Below, in pieces: positions 1-11,519 of a stretch of 64,000 bases of DNA; position 1 is the stretch's first letter, and every line of letters starts with the position of its first letter. The stretch covers positions 21,964,075-22,028,074 of the forward strand of contig CM040758.1 of NCBI GenBank assembly GCA_022829145.1, written 5' to 3'. The stretch comes from Albula goreensis (Eukaryota > Chordata > Actinopteri > Albuliformes > Albulidae). Below the pieces are notes generated by a model, which saw only the letters and a list, made by a program, of their open reading frames with translations, was not told where the DNA came from and did not search any database. Position numbers and translations under genes: made by a program.

Positions 1-760
1 TGCTATGATTTAGTCTTATTCAGGTGTAGATGTCATGTATCATTCTTGTGCTCTATTCTCTTCAGCATTCAGTGCACAGTTTGTACTGACCCTCCATCTT
101 TATTTCATCTCCATATTTTTTTTTTTTTATATGCATGTGTAAAACGTTGCAGATGGCCGTCAGAGGCCCTTTAGGAAGAATTGCACTTTCTATATCTTTG
201 TACTATGCACTGCCCTATTGATTCTAAACCCAATAATGTTACTTGAACCCATCTGTAAGAATTTACTTAATGCTCACTTTGTGTGTATGTAAATAACACA
301 GAAAAATATAGCTTAAAAAAAAAGACAAAAAAAGAGTTTGTGTCAAAAAGAGCATCCATTCTGGTGGCATGGTACTCCAGCAGACAAACAGGTCCTGTCA
401 TTACCATCTGTTTACGTGGCTTTGCCGATCAGGCTCGGAGTGTCATTGCGGAACGTAAACGTCGTGTTTTCTGCTCTCTATCTCATCTGGATGCGTCGAC
501 CGAAAGTAATAAATTGTAAAGAAAAAAATTTTAAAAACTACCAATAAAAAAAGGCTTGTTAAAAGAATCAATTACCTCTGATCAGTAGTTAACGTAAATG
601 TTTTTTTGTTTTCTTTTCTTTTTTTTTCCAGACTGAAAGGCGTGCTTTTTATTTTCTTACTTAGGTTACATTGGTGGCGAAAGAAGTCTGTATAAAAATC
701 AGTTCTTTGCTGACACAAGTTCCATTTGTTACAAATGAATTCTAATAAAAAATGTCAGTG
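1..760 (+). other. ptprd: probable 3' UTR end of ptprd (no coding sequence in window)
   Basis: This non-coding stretch has AATAAA hexamers on the plus strand at 508-513, 543-548 and 744-749. The last is followed by a GT-rich downstream element (about 750-790). It contains distinctive mixed-composition sequence (for example 176-225 and 395-500) unlike the AT-rich flanks, as expected of a long conserved 3' UTR. The identity is inferred from gene order: in mammals the 3' end of PTPRD, a receptor-type tyrosine phosphatase of the LAR family, faces the 3' end of KDM4C. No PTPRD codons are present to confirm this. The short open frames at 283-547 overlap the hexamers and are not believable as genes. 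Confidence 0.5.
508..749 (+). terminator. cluster of three polyadenylation signals
   Basis: AATAAA occurs at 508-513, 543-548 and 744-749 on the plus strand. A/T-rich and T-rich stretches lie between them, and GT-rich sequence follows the last one. This spacing would allow alternative 3' ends about 35 and 200 nt apart. Confidence 0.45.
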
Positions 761-2440
761 TTATGCACTATAGTCTTGCTTATTTTTCCCATCTCACATT
801 GACTTTGAGAGACCGATGAGGCCATTTAACCTCTCACGCAAAGCGCCAGACACAAAATCCATACTCTTCATGCTGAAAGAAAAATGGGCTTTCATAGAGC
901 TTAATACATTTTTCTTGCAGGCTTTATATGTGTTAACCATATCGCTGCTGTGCGACTCTGAAATTATTGTCAACAATCCATGTTGCATGGTTGTGACCTA
1001 GATCAGTCTGGAAAGTCCCTGGAAACACGAGTCAGTGAAGTACTTTATGTACTAGATAAGGAACACCTACCCTATTCCTGTCCAGCTTTGTTGGAAATGT
1101 ATCCACAAGTTTTTCTACACAGGAAGTGTTTTGTGTGCATGTGACTTGGGCCTCCATGATGCTGTATCCAAGGATCCACTGCTGGGTACAGGGTGGCTCA
1201 CTTTTTTTCCTATCCAGACAGAAGAGAGAGAGAGTGAAATCAATTAAGCAAATAATTATTATTGCAAGTATTCAAATTTAGGGTTGGTCATGGTTCTCAG
1301 GAAGAGCTGATGTGTGTTAATGGGATGTGTTATACAGTATAGCTGCCCCATAAGGAGACTCTTCAGAGATTAGTCCTTCCTTTTTTGACTGTGTCAGTAA
1401 TCGGTCATTCCTTTGATTTTATGGACCATACTAAGGTAACCAGTCACATGCATTTGTATTATTTTCCATGATTTTTTGCTTATGTATTGGTTTCAGTTCA
1501 CATATAATCACGGACTATATATTGGTGATTGTGCTGTACTTACATTTTATGTAAATTGTAAGCTTAAATAATTTTTAATTTTTTGGCATAATGTTGTTTT
1601 TTTCATGTACCATTTGTATCATCATGTGCCAATAATTTCAGTCCTCAGTGAATTAAGGCTAGTCCATTGAAAAGGATATTCTGACCCACTGTATGCTGTA
1701 GCTCTTCATCTGACAGCAATGTTCCCGAAGATGCCCTTTTAGAACTTGCTGATCCCTGACGTAGGCATATAAAATCAAACTTAACTTCATCCATTCACAA
1801 TGAAAACTATTTATTATACAACATGTAAGTGTCCAGACCTTGGGAAATAATTTATGAACAAGGATAAGACTATTTATATCATAACATGGTAGGAACTATG
1901 AAAACATGCCAGGAAACTATTCCCAAAACTCCGGGGCCGTTTATTGAAAGCTGTGGAACGTTTTGCTTCACCGTGAATTATTCCATGCAGATATTGCTTA
2001 CCCTACATTAACATGTCCCTGTGAAAGCTATGAGACATCTGCTTTCGGGGCGAAGCCAAAAGTAGTGAAATTAATGTGTTACATCCAACTGCATGTTCAC
2101 TCTAAGGATTTACTGAGGAATTTCTCTCTGTCACCAGGCCAAACACTTGTCAGACAAATGACATTCTAAATCCTTTTTTTTTTTTAAATAACTTTTTATT
2201 TCCCATTTTTCTTTTCCTGCCTCTACTCGGGAGGGCACATGCTCACGTACATGTCCTTCTGAGTGAATCCAGCTGTTGCGTCTTTGCTCCCTGAAAACTA
2301 CCACCAGAGAACCTGAATTGCTACAGGCCTGGATTGCCACAGGTAGACTGCAGTTCCCATATTGACAAGAGGGGTCACTGTTGAGCAATGAGGTGAGGAA
2401 TACCCATGCTGCCTGTAATTATCCCTTAATGATGCTGTGG
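761..2440. other. intergenic, no gene; candidate non-coding element near 1925-2170
   Basis: No coding potential is recognised. The stretch is mostly AT-rich unique sequence with a short GA tract near 1222-1234. Positions 1925-2170 are of more balanced composition (TTCGGGGCGAAGCC-type segments) and carry an open frame of 68 codons that is probably fortuitous. It may be a conserved non-coding element; this cannot be tested here. Confidence 0.4.
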
Positions 2441-2444
2441 CCAA

Positions 2445-2612
2445 TTTCATTCACACATTTAGCTGATGTACAGCTGGACATTTACTGAAGCAATTCAGGC
2501 AAAGTATCTTGCCTCAGGGTACAATGACAATGTGTGTTTCCTGGGAATTTAACCTGCAACCACTGAGGTATAATGCCAGCCCCTGACCAATTAAACTACA
2601 CTGTGTGTCACA
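2445..2612 (-). repeat. degenerate tRNA-derived SINE
   Basis: On the minus strand a tRNA-like head carries an A-box-like TAGTTTAATTGGTCAGG and a B-box-like GGTTAAATTCCC. It is followed by the body typical of a widespread fish SINE: a degraded CCTTGAGCAAGGTAC block, then GAATTGCTTCAGTAAATGTCC and AGCTGTACA. The copy is diverged. The same family type occurs at 15.3, 19.9 and 34.7 kb. Confidence 0.65.
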
Positions 2613-2619
2613 GGCCCCT

Positions 2620-5555
2620 GGCTTCCCTTTTCCAATGTTTAAAAAGTTTGTTGCAATTAGTCATTAGTTTGATATATGGCCTGGGTTTGGTGCCGTGCCC
2701 TTGGCAGGGAGAGTGCTGGATGTCACTAGGTTAAAATCAGTGTTGTGTCAGAGAGGATGGGCAGCAGCAGGCTCCACACACAGAGGGTAAAAGGACATAA
2801 AAATGCTAGCTTCAGACGGGCTTACCAGATGGCACTTGAACTGAGGCAGGGATGGAGGAGCAGTGCCAGGCTGATGAGGTAATGAAACTGACCTTGTTTG
2901 GTCGATCACTCCTGGCCTTTCCAGCACAGACAAACTGCCCTTGTAAGACTGCTGATGCCTGTGTTTGAGATAAACTTGAGGGAGTAGGAAATATTAAATG
3001 ATAACGATCCTGGTGAACGCTGTACGAGAGATCGAATTACACCGAGAAAATTTGTGGAGTTATCCAATCAATCTTGGGCACAAGGCAAGTCGCTGCAATA
3101 GAGAATTTTGCAGATAGATAATCTCCCCTGTGCTGTTACACACAATACACATCATTCATTTACTGTTTGACTGCAAAATGATGCAAATTACCACTCAGCA
3201 CTTGGTAAATCAGAAATAAACGTATTCAAATTTCCTCTTCCTCATGTTTCTTTTCTCTGTGTTAGAGTAATGTCAGAGCTGATGATATTTCAAAAGTATC
3301 CACAGCACCTGATTCACCATTGTATGGGATGATTTCATTGATTTTTCTTCCTTGCCATTTGTTTAGTATTTTTAACCGCAAATTGGAATTTCGCTCACAC
3401 GGCAAAGTTGTTAGCAAGACCAATTGGTTGAACAAAATTGTACGAAAATGAACATGATGAAAGTTCATCACCCCATTCAAGTCTACTGTACCCTGTGGAT
3501 ATATGCATTCCCACAGACACAGTGAGAGGGGACTTCACATCTGTGTTCTCCCTTTAAAAAAATGGAGAGATATGTGCTGGTCTACATATTAACAATCAAT
3601 GCAGTAAGAAAACTAGAGATAAGGACATAACATCTTCCTGTGAGGTGTGAGGTCCAGCCATCTCTGGGAAGGGAATCACAGCCCCAATTACTACCATAAA
3701 GCACAGTCTCATCTGTTTCCCTCATTTCTGAGTGTTCCTCCTCAACATTACAGTGCCAGGAAGCATTTTCCATTAACGGCATTGTCCTAAATGCTTTAAG
3801 AATTTATGAAGTCGTCATTAACATGTCATAACCCCATGATAAATAATTGACAAGTGAGTGCAGCACTTTATGAAGTATGTGTTAACATATTGTTTGGTAT
3901 ATAAAATGCTATTCTCAACTGACACAACATGTGATGTCACTTGACTTGGGTTAATGTCCTGCATACAGGATTATAAATGACTGATAAATGTGCTGTGCGG
4001 TTGTAATAAATGTGTTATACATGCTTTATTAAGACATAATACATTTTGCCCTTTACTATTAAGGATGCATTCGGCTTGCAGTCTTTGCATTGAATATAGA
4101 CTGTAAAGTGCTTTGATACATGCAATGACCGAAGCCCAGAGCATGTCGGTAACATGGCAAAAGATGTTTTAGTGACTGAACGGCTCTTGCCTTCAGTGTG
4201 TTACACAGGTAAAGTGGAAAGCCTCACAACAAGCACTTTGCAAGTCCGCATTGACAGATTTCAATGACATCACAACATTTATTTTTGATACAATAAACTT
4301 TCCCCCCATGAACCAAGTATCCAGCTTTTAGCTTTTATCATTCATGTACTTTGAACAAAGAGGCGAGGGAGTGCTGTAACTAGAGCAAGAAATGTTTTGT
4401 AATGGCCTGCTCGAACTCAAACGCTCTACATCAAACCACTGCATAAAGTGGGTCATGAGGATGAAGGTTCTGTGTAGAGTCCAGTTATTGTTTTGGAATT
4501 TGCATAGTATATCATGTATATCAAACTTGTTCAATTTGTTAAACTTGTCCATATTGCATTTGTAAATAAAGTTTGATAAAATATGTTGAAACGGTAAAGG
4601 TTTAACGTCGTACACTTTTGATCTCTCTGATCGAGTAATGATTATAATGGTATCACGGTCCAAAGTTCGGCATCTGCTCAGAGCTGCAGAGATATACTCA
4701 CCTCCACAGTGGTTTTAATTGACATTTATACTGACATGAATAATCCATATATCATCATTATGTTTCATTTGCTTAACTCATCGAGGGGAACTTTCACACC
4801 ATTCCAAGTTTGTAGTTTGAAATTATTTATAGAGTGTATCTACAAATAAGAGACTGGCCAGATGCTGTCCCGATATTGTCGTAGGTGTTCTGAAGTGCTC
4901 TTGTTTCAACTGAAATATCTTAGTATTAAAGCAGTGTACACTGCACCTTCCTGTGTGTATTGGCCCTGCATTACATTGGTTTACACTGTGTGCTCTGTAA
5001 ATGTGAACTGGGACTATCACAGGCTGAATAGGAGGTGATCTGGCAGCAGCTGCATCCTTTTGAAACAGGGCATTGTGAATCCCAGAGTTTCCACAGTCAA
5101 TGCATTACACATGGGGGAGAACCTTAGCTTGCCTGACCAGAATAATATAGACCAGTAAGCAGCTACATGTCCAGAGATGTTGGACATTTGAAATTCCTAT
5201 TCTCAACATCACAAAACAGATGTCCCATCTACCTTTGCACAACCATAGTGTATACATTTCAGCCATTTTTATTCTACGGTTTACCTGTCTTTTGATGTTC
5301 ATATTCAGAACCTCAGATGTAAGAAAAAGTCCTTGGTTGTAGGCAAAATTGTATGTTTGCATCTCACTCGACTAAACTTTTTGTTAGCCATTTCAAGAAC
5401 AATGAAAATGGTGGATGCATTGCTGGTACAAATGCAGCTGCGACATAAACCATACAAAAATGAGATGAGCAATGAGTATTAGATGAACAAAGAATAACTG
5501 TCTTGTTAATGGTATTTTGTGCACAAAATATCAATAACAGTGAAATTGTATGTGA
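2620..5555. other. intergenic, no gene; AT-rich repeat-like stretch 3795-4130
   Basis: No coding sequence is recognised. Positions about 3795-4130 contain many variants of TTATGA, TTAACAT and TAATAAATGTG in both orientations. They resemble AT-rich miniature inverted-repeat elements common in fish, but I cannot define termini. The remaining short open frames on the minus strand (3262-5362) show no family signature. Confidence 0.35.
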
Positions 5556-5557
5556 AT

Positions 5558-5559
5558 GT

Positions 5560-5599
<40 letters not shown>

Positions 5600-5621
5600 C
5601 GTATGTGTGTGCGTGTGTGTG
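5558..5621. repeat. (TG)n microsatellite
   Basis: A TG tract of about 60 bp with CG and AT interruptions at its right end (5595-5620). It creates spurious Cys/Val and Thr/His open frames on the two strands. Confidence 0.95.
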
Positions 5622-5950
5622 ATAATAGAAATTGTGTGTGGGCAGCTCCAAACAGATGGCCAACAAACAAACAATCAATGGGTACAGCTGCTTGCCCTCA
5701 GCACGGAATGCAGCAACATGTTGCAACCAGTATGGTCTGCTTCAAATAGTACCTCTCCACACCCTCTCAGGTGTGTATACCTCAGCTGGCACAGGTGTCT
5801 GGCCTCCATTCTATTCCATTATGTATTGGGAAAATGTATGGAAAACAGCTGAATGGTACCTGGAAATAAAAGCTTCCAGTTGTACATCCAACACTTCAGA
5901 TGCCACACAATCTATAACCGTGTAGTCGCATGTAAAAGCCTATAAGTAAT

Positions 5951-5970
5951 AAAAAAAAAAAAAAAAAAAA
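5951..5970. repeat. A20 homopolymer
   Basis: A run of 20 A follows AAGTAAT. It could be the tail of an old retroposed copy on the plus strand, but no source gene is recognised upstream. Confidence 0.9.
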
Positions 5971-6854
5971 GATCCTGTCAAAACCTAAAAATAACAGTCT
6001 CTTCCCAAGAGTGAACAGGCTGTGTGGAGAATGAATGATGAAACACAGTGTCTGTGCTGTCTTGGGACTTGCTGGCTGGCTTCATGATGCTGCTGAATGT
6101 TGAGAAATGGTGATGAGGTATCAGTTTGCCAGTTCTAATAGCGATGAAAAAAAAAAAAACATGTCAATGAAATTGCCAGACTGCCTTACATCTGGAGAAA
6201 AAAAAAACTTTCATCTGCTTCAATTCACAAGGAACTGGAAAGAGTTCATAGGTAGCTGTTTCTTCGACATACAAGACTATTATACAGCACTAAGGATTAA
6301 ACGAGAGAGGTACAATTTGACAGTTCTACAAGCCACATAGGAGCACAAAATTATCTACGAAATGGCCTCCTTTTAATGGCTGTATAGAGCAGTTCTCTGA
6401 GAAAGAAAGAAAATGTCCAAATATTTGAAATCAATCAGCAATTGTGTTTGGATCCACCCAGTGCAAGTCAATTGTGACTTGAAAATTGTTAGCATGTCAC
6501 TCAAAAAGGTTTCCCCGGGCTTAACACCTGATGACAGTATCTTGTGTTTTTAAATGAAAAAAACAAAATGACACTAGAGATGCATGTAGTTTAAAGACAC
6601 ATTTAAATTAGCGGACACAGCTGCTAAGCTTCAATACACTTTCACTAAGTTCACATTCTCATAATTTTCTCACTTTTGAGCCAGTTCTTGATATCAGTCA
6701 CTATTATACTCATTTGCTTTGTGTAGCACATTTCTCTTGATTTCAGACTTAAAAACTCACACTGTTCATTGTGCAGCATAACATTTTACCATTGACGTTT
6801 CTGGCACAAAGACAACCTTCTGATTAAATTACTTTGATTCTTTGTACAATTTTG

Positions 6855-7245
6855 CCTCCAGGGCAATTGCTATTGATTTTTCTATAGTTTTTGATTTAGT
6901 GAACCACAAACTACTTAGTAAGCTGTTCAGACATGGAATTACAATTGCTATTTGTTGTAGACTACGTTGCTGTGGTTTAAATTGCATTCATCAGACCATT
7001 TTATACTTGTTGTGACATTTTTCCCATTGATTTTCCCTGAAAGTTTATGTCTAAAACAAGTTATCCTGAATTAAACAGGTCAGGACTTATGGTGCACTTC
7101 AACAGTCAGAGGCTTTTAGTGACAGATTTGTATCACTTCCCGAAAAAATGAAGAAATCTGACATCCAAACTCAGCACAATGTCTCTGGGAAAAACGTTTG
7201 AAACTGGGGTGCTGCAGTCTGTCAATATACCCATTGGTTGCATTG
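6855..7245 (+). pseudogene. probable non-LTR retrotransposon reverse transcriptase fossil
   Basis: Plus-strand translation from about 6857 reads AIAIDFSIVFDLVNHKLLSKL followed by FRHGI. This matches the RT block A consensus of LINE elements (x-DFSKAFDTVNH-x-LL-x-KL-x-x-x-GI), in which the Asp of D-F-S is catalytic. About 270 bp further on, TGVLQ near 7206 may be the remnant of the next block (G-V-P-Q-G). The frame is broken by stops and frameshifts and there is no intact domain. The clade (for example I, Rex or L2) cannot be assigned. Confidence 0.5.
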
Positions 7246-7949
7246 TGCCTATGTTTTTTGGAAGCAGAGTAATGTGTTTATTACTATATTTTTTAATAAG
7301 ATTATTTGAAGATTATAACTTACAAAATGTATTTTTGAACCCTACATACTGACATGAGCTTTTGGTGGAAAGTGTTCTGCGCCTCTCAGCTGAAGGGATT
7401 CTTTTCTGCAGTGATTCCTTAATTAGCTCTCTGAAAGATATACAATACTGCACAGCCATTTGAGGCTGGAAACAGGTGTATAATTATATTGCTTCTAAAT
7501 ATTTTATGAGAGGAGCTGACAGTTTACACAAGTCCATCTAAATCCTTTATGTATTTTATGGCTGAAGCGCTACACATCTAAAAAGTAGATTTTAGAAAAA
7601 GTGAAAAGACATCATATTTTCAGTGAAAAGACCTGTGGGGCCTGATGAATCAACCATGTGTACACAAACGTGCCTCCCTGCAAGGATAGTGCCCCTGAGA
7701 GCAAATTAAGCAGTAGTTTGAGCATTTGAAATATATTTCAATATTTTCTTAGCTGGCATTTGTTTGTTGTTCAGAGCAAAATGTGTGCATGCTAGGCACC
7801 ATGAGTAGGCATCAACACACAGCAGATGTTTAGTTTGAAAGGGTGGAAATCCAGAATGATCATTTTTTCTCAGGTTTCTTTGTGTGGCATGTTTTTTATG
7901 GTTTCTTTGCACATGACACTGAAGTCAGCTGGCCCTCTAATCTCAAGTT

Positions 7950-8045
7950 TCAAGTTTATTGTCATATACCAGATAACAATGCCAAAATCAGTAATGAAAT
8001 TCTTCATCTCTGAGCCAACACAACTTTGCACAGTAAGTAAAAAAG
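7950..8045 (-). repeat. LINE 3'-end fragment
   Basis: Read on the minus strand the segment ends GAATTTCATTACTG...CATATGACAATAAACTTGAAACTTGA in style. The ATGACAATAAA plus short CTTGAA tail repeat is typical of the 3' ends of several vertebrate non-LTR retrotransposons. No coding part is attached. The AT-rich sequence at 8045-8190 ends in a TA/TATAT tract. Confidence 0.5.
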
Positions 8046-8199
8046 ACATATTTATTAAAACAAAAACAAAATTTAAATAATAGTTATAAAAATCTGAAAA
8101 TTCTGAAACAATAAAAAATCTGAAGTGCAGATAAGACATAAAAATATAAAGGAGATATAAATAAAATATATATATATAAATATTAATATTAAGCAATGT

Positions 8200-8930
8200 A
8201 AGCAGTAAACAATGTAAACACTGTACATGGTAAAGGAGGTGTGTGGGGTGAGGGTCCGATCATTGGCTGTGTGTGCCATGATGTTACCGTATGAGATTGT
8301 TGGGGCTATGTGGTTAAGCTACTTGAGATGAACATCTACAGGCTGTGACATTTTTACTAAACATGCTGAGCAGATGCATTGTTTTAAATAGAATTAATAC
8401 AATTTGGTTTTGGTTTCATTTCCTTCCTTGCAACCACATAGCGTGTCTCCTGTCTGCATAAATATAAATATTACGCTTGCCGATCTGTTTGTTTCAGGAG
8501 CGGTGACAACAGAGGGTTTTGAGGGTGCATTAAATGGGATACACTCACACTATAGATACACTTGTTAAGATTCCCACCCCCCCCTCCCAACTGTGCAGAT
8601 TGTTGTTGACACAAGATAAATAAGATTACCTCTGAGCGTTAACATTCATGATCATTTCTTTCTCTGTCGCTCTTGTCAGAGATTTGGATAGAAGTGAGAC
8701 TAAGGCACATATTTATCTTCACTAAATTCATTTAGATTTACATTTCAGTTCCTCCTTATCCAAGAGCTTCCTGTGCATAAAAGAAAAATATTCAAATAGC
8801 ATTAAAGGACATTCATATCCATTCATAGTTGGTTCAGTCAAATAGTCGGTGAGCAAGGTTTGCAGATGCAGTCCCAAAAATGGGAGAATGATTTATCATG
8901 TCAAGGGAAACAGTGACTAACTTCATCACA
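8200..8930. other. intergenic, nothing recognised
   Basis: The stretch is AT-rich unique-looking sequence with a C8 run at about 8577-8584. A weak SINE-like word near 8740-8790 was judged too short to call. Confidence 0.4.
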
Positions 8931-8939
8931 GCATACACT

Positions 8940-9545
8940 AAGCAAGGAAAAGCTGCAGTGGTAGCCAGTGAATGATGAAAGACAGGGAGAGATGAATATT
9001 TAACAGGATAACCTCAGAACTCAATCTACACCTCCTTCGCTCACTTTCTGTGAGTTTCATAAAGCTGATGTTTACCACTGGACCTCCATTTGGAAAATGT
9101 GTTTAGCTGAGCCCAGACTGCAAAAACACATAATCTGGTGTAATGAGCACAAAACCTGGACTTCAGAGTGCTATAATAAATTATTATGGTCATACAATCA
9201 TCTTTTTTTTCTCTTTTTTTTTCTTACATCTGGATGGGTTTTATGTGTGGAGAAAGCCAGAAGAAGCCTTCAACCAACATTGCCTGTTCCCAACCACTTA
9301 ACAGTGTTGTAGATCTGTGATGGTTTGGGCAGTCATGTCATATTACTCTGCATAGTGCAATCACAGCCAAACTTTGTTTCCTCAAGAGGTTTTTATTTTC
9401 CAAGATGATGATACTCTCATATACTGGATGGAAGAGTACTGGATGAACAAGAAGATGAAGTAAAACACCTTTTTTGGCCTTCCCAAGCAATCAGGTCATT
9501 GAACCTTTAACCTCTATGGCAAGCTTATGGGACATAACTTTTCAA
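8940..9545 (+). pseudogene. Tc1/mariner-type transposase fossil
   Basis: Conceptual translation on the plus strand, with several stops and frameshifts, follows the whole Tc1 transposase order. RITSELNLHL (about 9000) matches the second DNA-binding helix-turn-helix region. LAEPRLQKHIIWCNEHKTWTS then NKLLWS (9102-9195) matches the segment ending at the first catalytic region (consensus LLWSDES). CDGLGSHV or VMVWAVMS (about 9319) matches GGGSVMVWG. FQDDDTLIY (about 9400) matches the QDDN motif with the second catalytic Asp. EDEVKHLFWPSQ then LNL-stop-PLW (9448-9520) matches the WPAQSPDLNPIEPLW block that holds the third acidic residue. The element is dead. Terminal inverted repeats were not identified. 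Confidence 0.85.
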
Positions 9546-9989
9546 ATATATAAATATATAACAGCTGAGCTCATGTTAAAATTGTAACAAATCAATTTCT
9601 GATTTTAATAGCCTGTAAAGATGGGCAATATTGATTTAAAAATGAGTTTTTGTGACATAAATAAAATATTTTCAATATTTAGTGGTCCACATAACTGTCT
9701 TAAAAAAATAAACAAATAACTGACCAAAGAACAATTAACAAATATTTCAACCACCATTCAGTCTTAAAGCACACATTTTAGGAACAGGCAATGTAATACA
9801 ACCGGATGAAAGAAACTGCTGCGCTGGACTGAATCGCGATGATGTCACCCCTGTTCAAAATTCCATTTCATCTCACCAGCTTTACACAGTGTCATGTTTA
9901 ATTACTATTGCTGCATTTACAAAGGTAATCAATTGAAATCAAAACGAGAGGAGCAGAAAGAAATCAATAGCCTCTGAAATGAAGAATAA

Positions 9990-10007
9990 AGGGGGGGGGG
10001 GGGGGGG
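9990..10007. repeat. poly-G tract
   Basis: An uninterrupted run of about 17 G, followed by TGGG. It could form a G-quadruplex and is likely length-variable or error-prone in sequencing. Confidence 0.9.
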
Positions 10008-10019
10008 TGGGAAGATTGA

Positions 10020-10790
10020 GGGATCATTTAGGAGCATTTGCCTGAAATATTCAACACTAATGGAGACAGTAAGGCCTGAGTCACTAAAAAGCAGAGCCGT
10101 GGGGGGCTGGTAATTCATTTCAGTGCATTAGAGCACCTTGGAAGCCGTCAGAGCAATCAGTACATCCTATCAGGCTCCTTGACATGGCCTACCTAGTAGG
10201 GAACAGAGAGAGAGGGTGTTCATTTATATGGACATGTTGCCATGCTACATCACCACAACAATTTAAGCTTTTCCTATAGCGGTTTATTTTTTTCTTGCCA
10301 CTGTAAGGATGACGCTTTCCACCTCACCCATTTGCAACGGCGAAGCTGCGTGTTTCTCTGTTCAGTGATTACAGCTAATCCTGCCAAATTGACTGAGAGT
10401 GTTCCCCAGTTAGGTTGAGTGTTTCGGTTTGTCCTGCTAAGCAATACTGAGAGCACATTTTGGTACCTTACAACGGTGATCATGCAGGGTGTCCTTGCGA
10501 TAATACATAAATACAGACATTGTGCATTATATAATACGACGTCATTTAAATGTATAATTCTATACGTGTATGTCTTTCACAAATGCAGCGGAACGGGCAG
10601 GATTAGTTTAATTGAAGTGTCAGCCAGGGAAACAGTGGAAGTGGTTAGGTTAATGAGGGGGCTGTGGAATGTTTCTCATCTCTCAGACATCCTGCCTCAT
10701 CCTCTATGGGGACACTAATTATACAGCCCAGCAGTCTGTATTTACTGCGTAAGGTCTCCGAGGTTGGGGAAGGATATAAAATATAACAGC
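10020..10790. promoter_or_regulatory. candidate conserved non-coding elements
   Basis: The stretch is of mixed composition without low-complexity DNA. It includes several TAATT/ATTA homeodomain cores (10112, 10717), a TGAGTCA AP-1 site near 10077-10083 and a GACGTCAT CRE-like site near 10538-10545. The 99-codon open frame at 10419-10718 has no family signature. The regulatory role is inferred from composition only. Confidence 0.3.
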
Positions 10791-10799
10791 GACTCAGTG

Positions 10800-11500
10800 C
10801 TTATGATTCCATTGTATACAAATTCAATATGAAACATGGCTATGACCAGTGAAATCTCATTACCGTACTACCCTCTGAAAGATGTTAATATGTAATTAAT
10901 TTGTAGCATGTAACACTATTCTTAGACAGTATTATGGTACCACTCAGTTTAGAATCATTACAGTTATTAATGCCCATTTGGTTTTATTACTTTAAAATCT
11001 AGAAGTGTTTTGCTAATGAATTTGTGATGGAATCAACAAACAGTAATAATTATACATACTACAAAACGTCCAATAGTTGCCTTGTGTTAAAACCAGTGGT
11101 GGAAAAACCTAGCATACATAAATACCTGGCTGAAGAGTTGTGCTCATTAGGATGAGCTGGTTTAGTGCATGGGTGGAACTTTTACATGCTATTACTTGTT
11201 CTTTCTGGGCTCTTCCATCTCTGGCTATAACAGCAAGATAAACGTGAAAACTTTGGAGACTGTGGTAAGCATGGTGTTCTGCATTTCTGCAATGGCTTCA
11301 GGAGTTTTAGCTATGCCGAACTGAACACTTTTCGACCTGGAAATTATTTGAGACCTGTGCTTATTTCCAAAAATATGACTCACTTCTCTTAGTAAATATG
11401 GTCTAGTGATAAATGAGTGTTATCATCTGAAATCTTGTGTTATACTACACCCTTTGCCTAGTCCCTCTCAACTAAACCAGTTGAAATTCAGTTGTGAGCC
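10800..11500. other. intergenic, nothing recognised
   Basis: AT-rich single-copy-looking sequence with no coding, RNA or repeat signature that I can identify. Confidence 0.4.
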
Positions 11501-11519
11501 TCTGTTGTATTTCATGAGA

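Noticed and set aside
5364-5852. Open frames of 76-120 codons
   Set aside because: They run through a TG/CA microsatellite and show no other features of a protein.
8740-8900. Possible SINE remnant (ACATTTCAG...CTTATCCAAGAGC)
   Set aside because: The similarity is limited to about 30 bases without A/B boxes or a tail.
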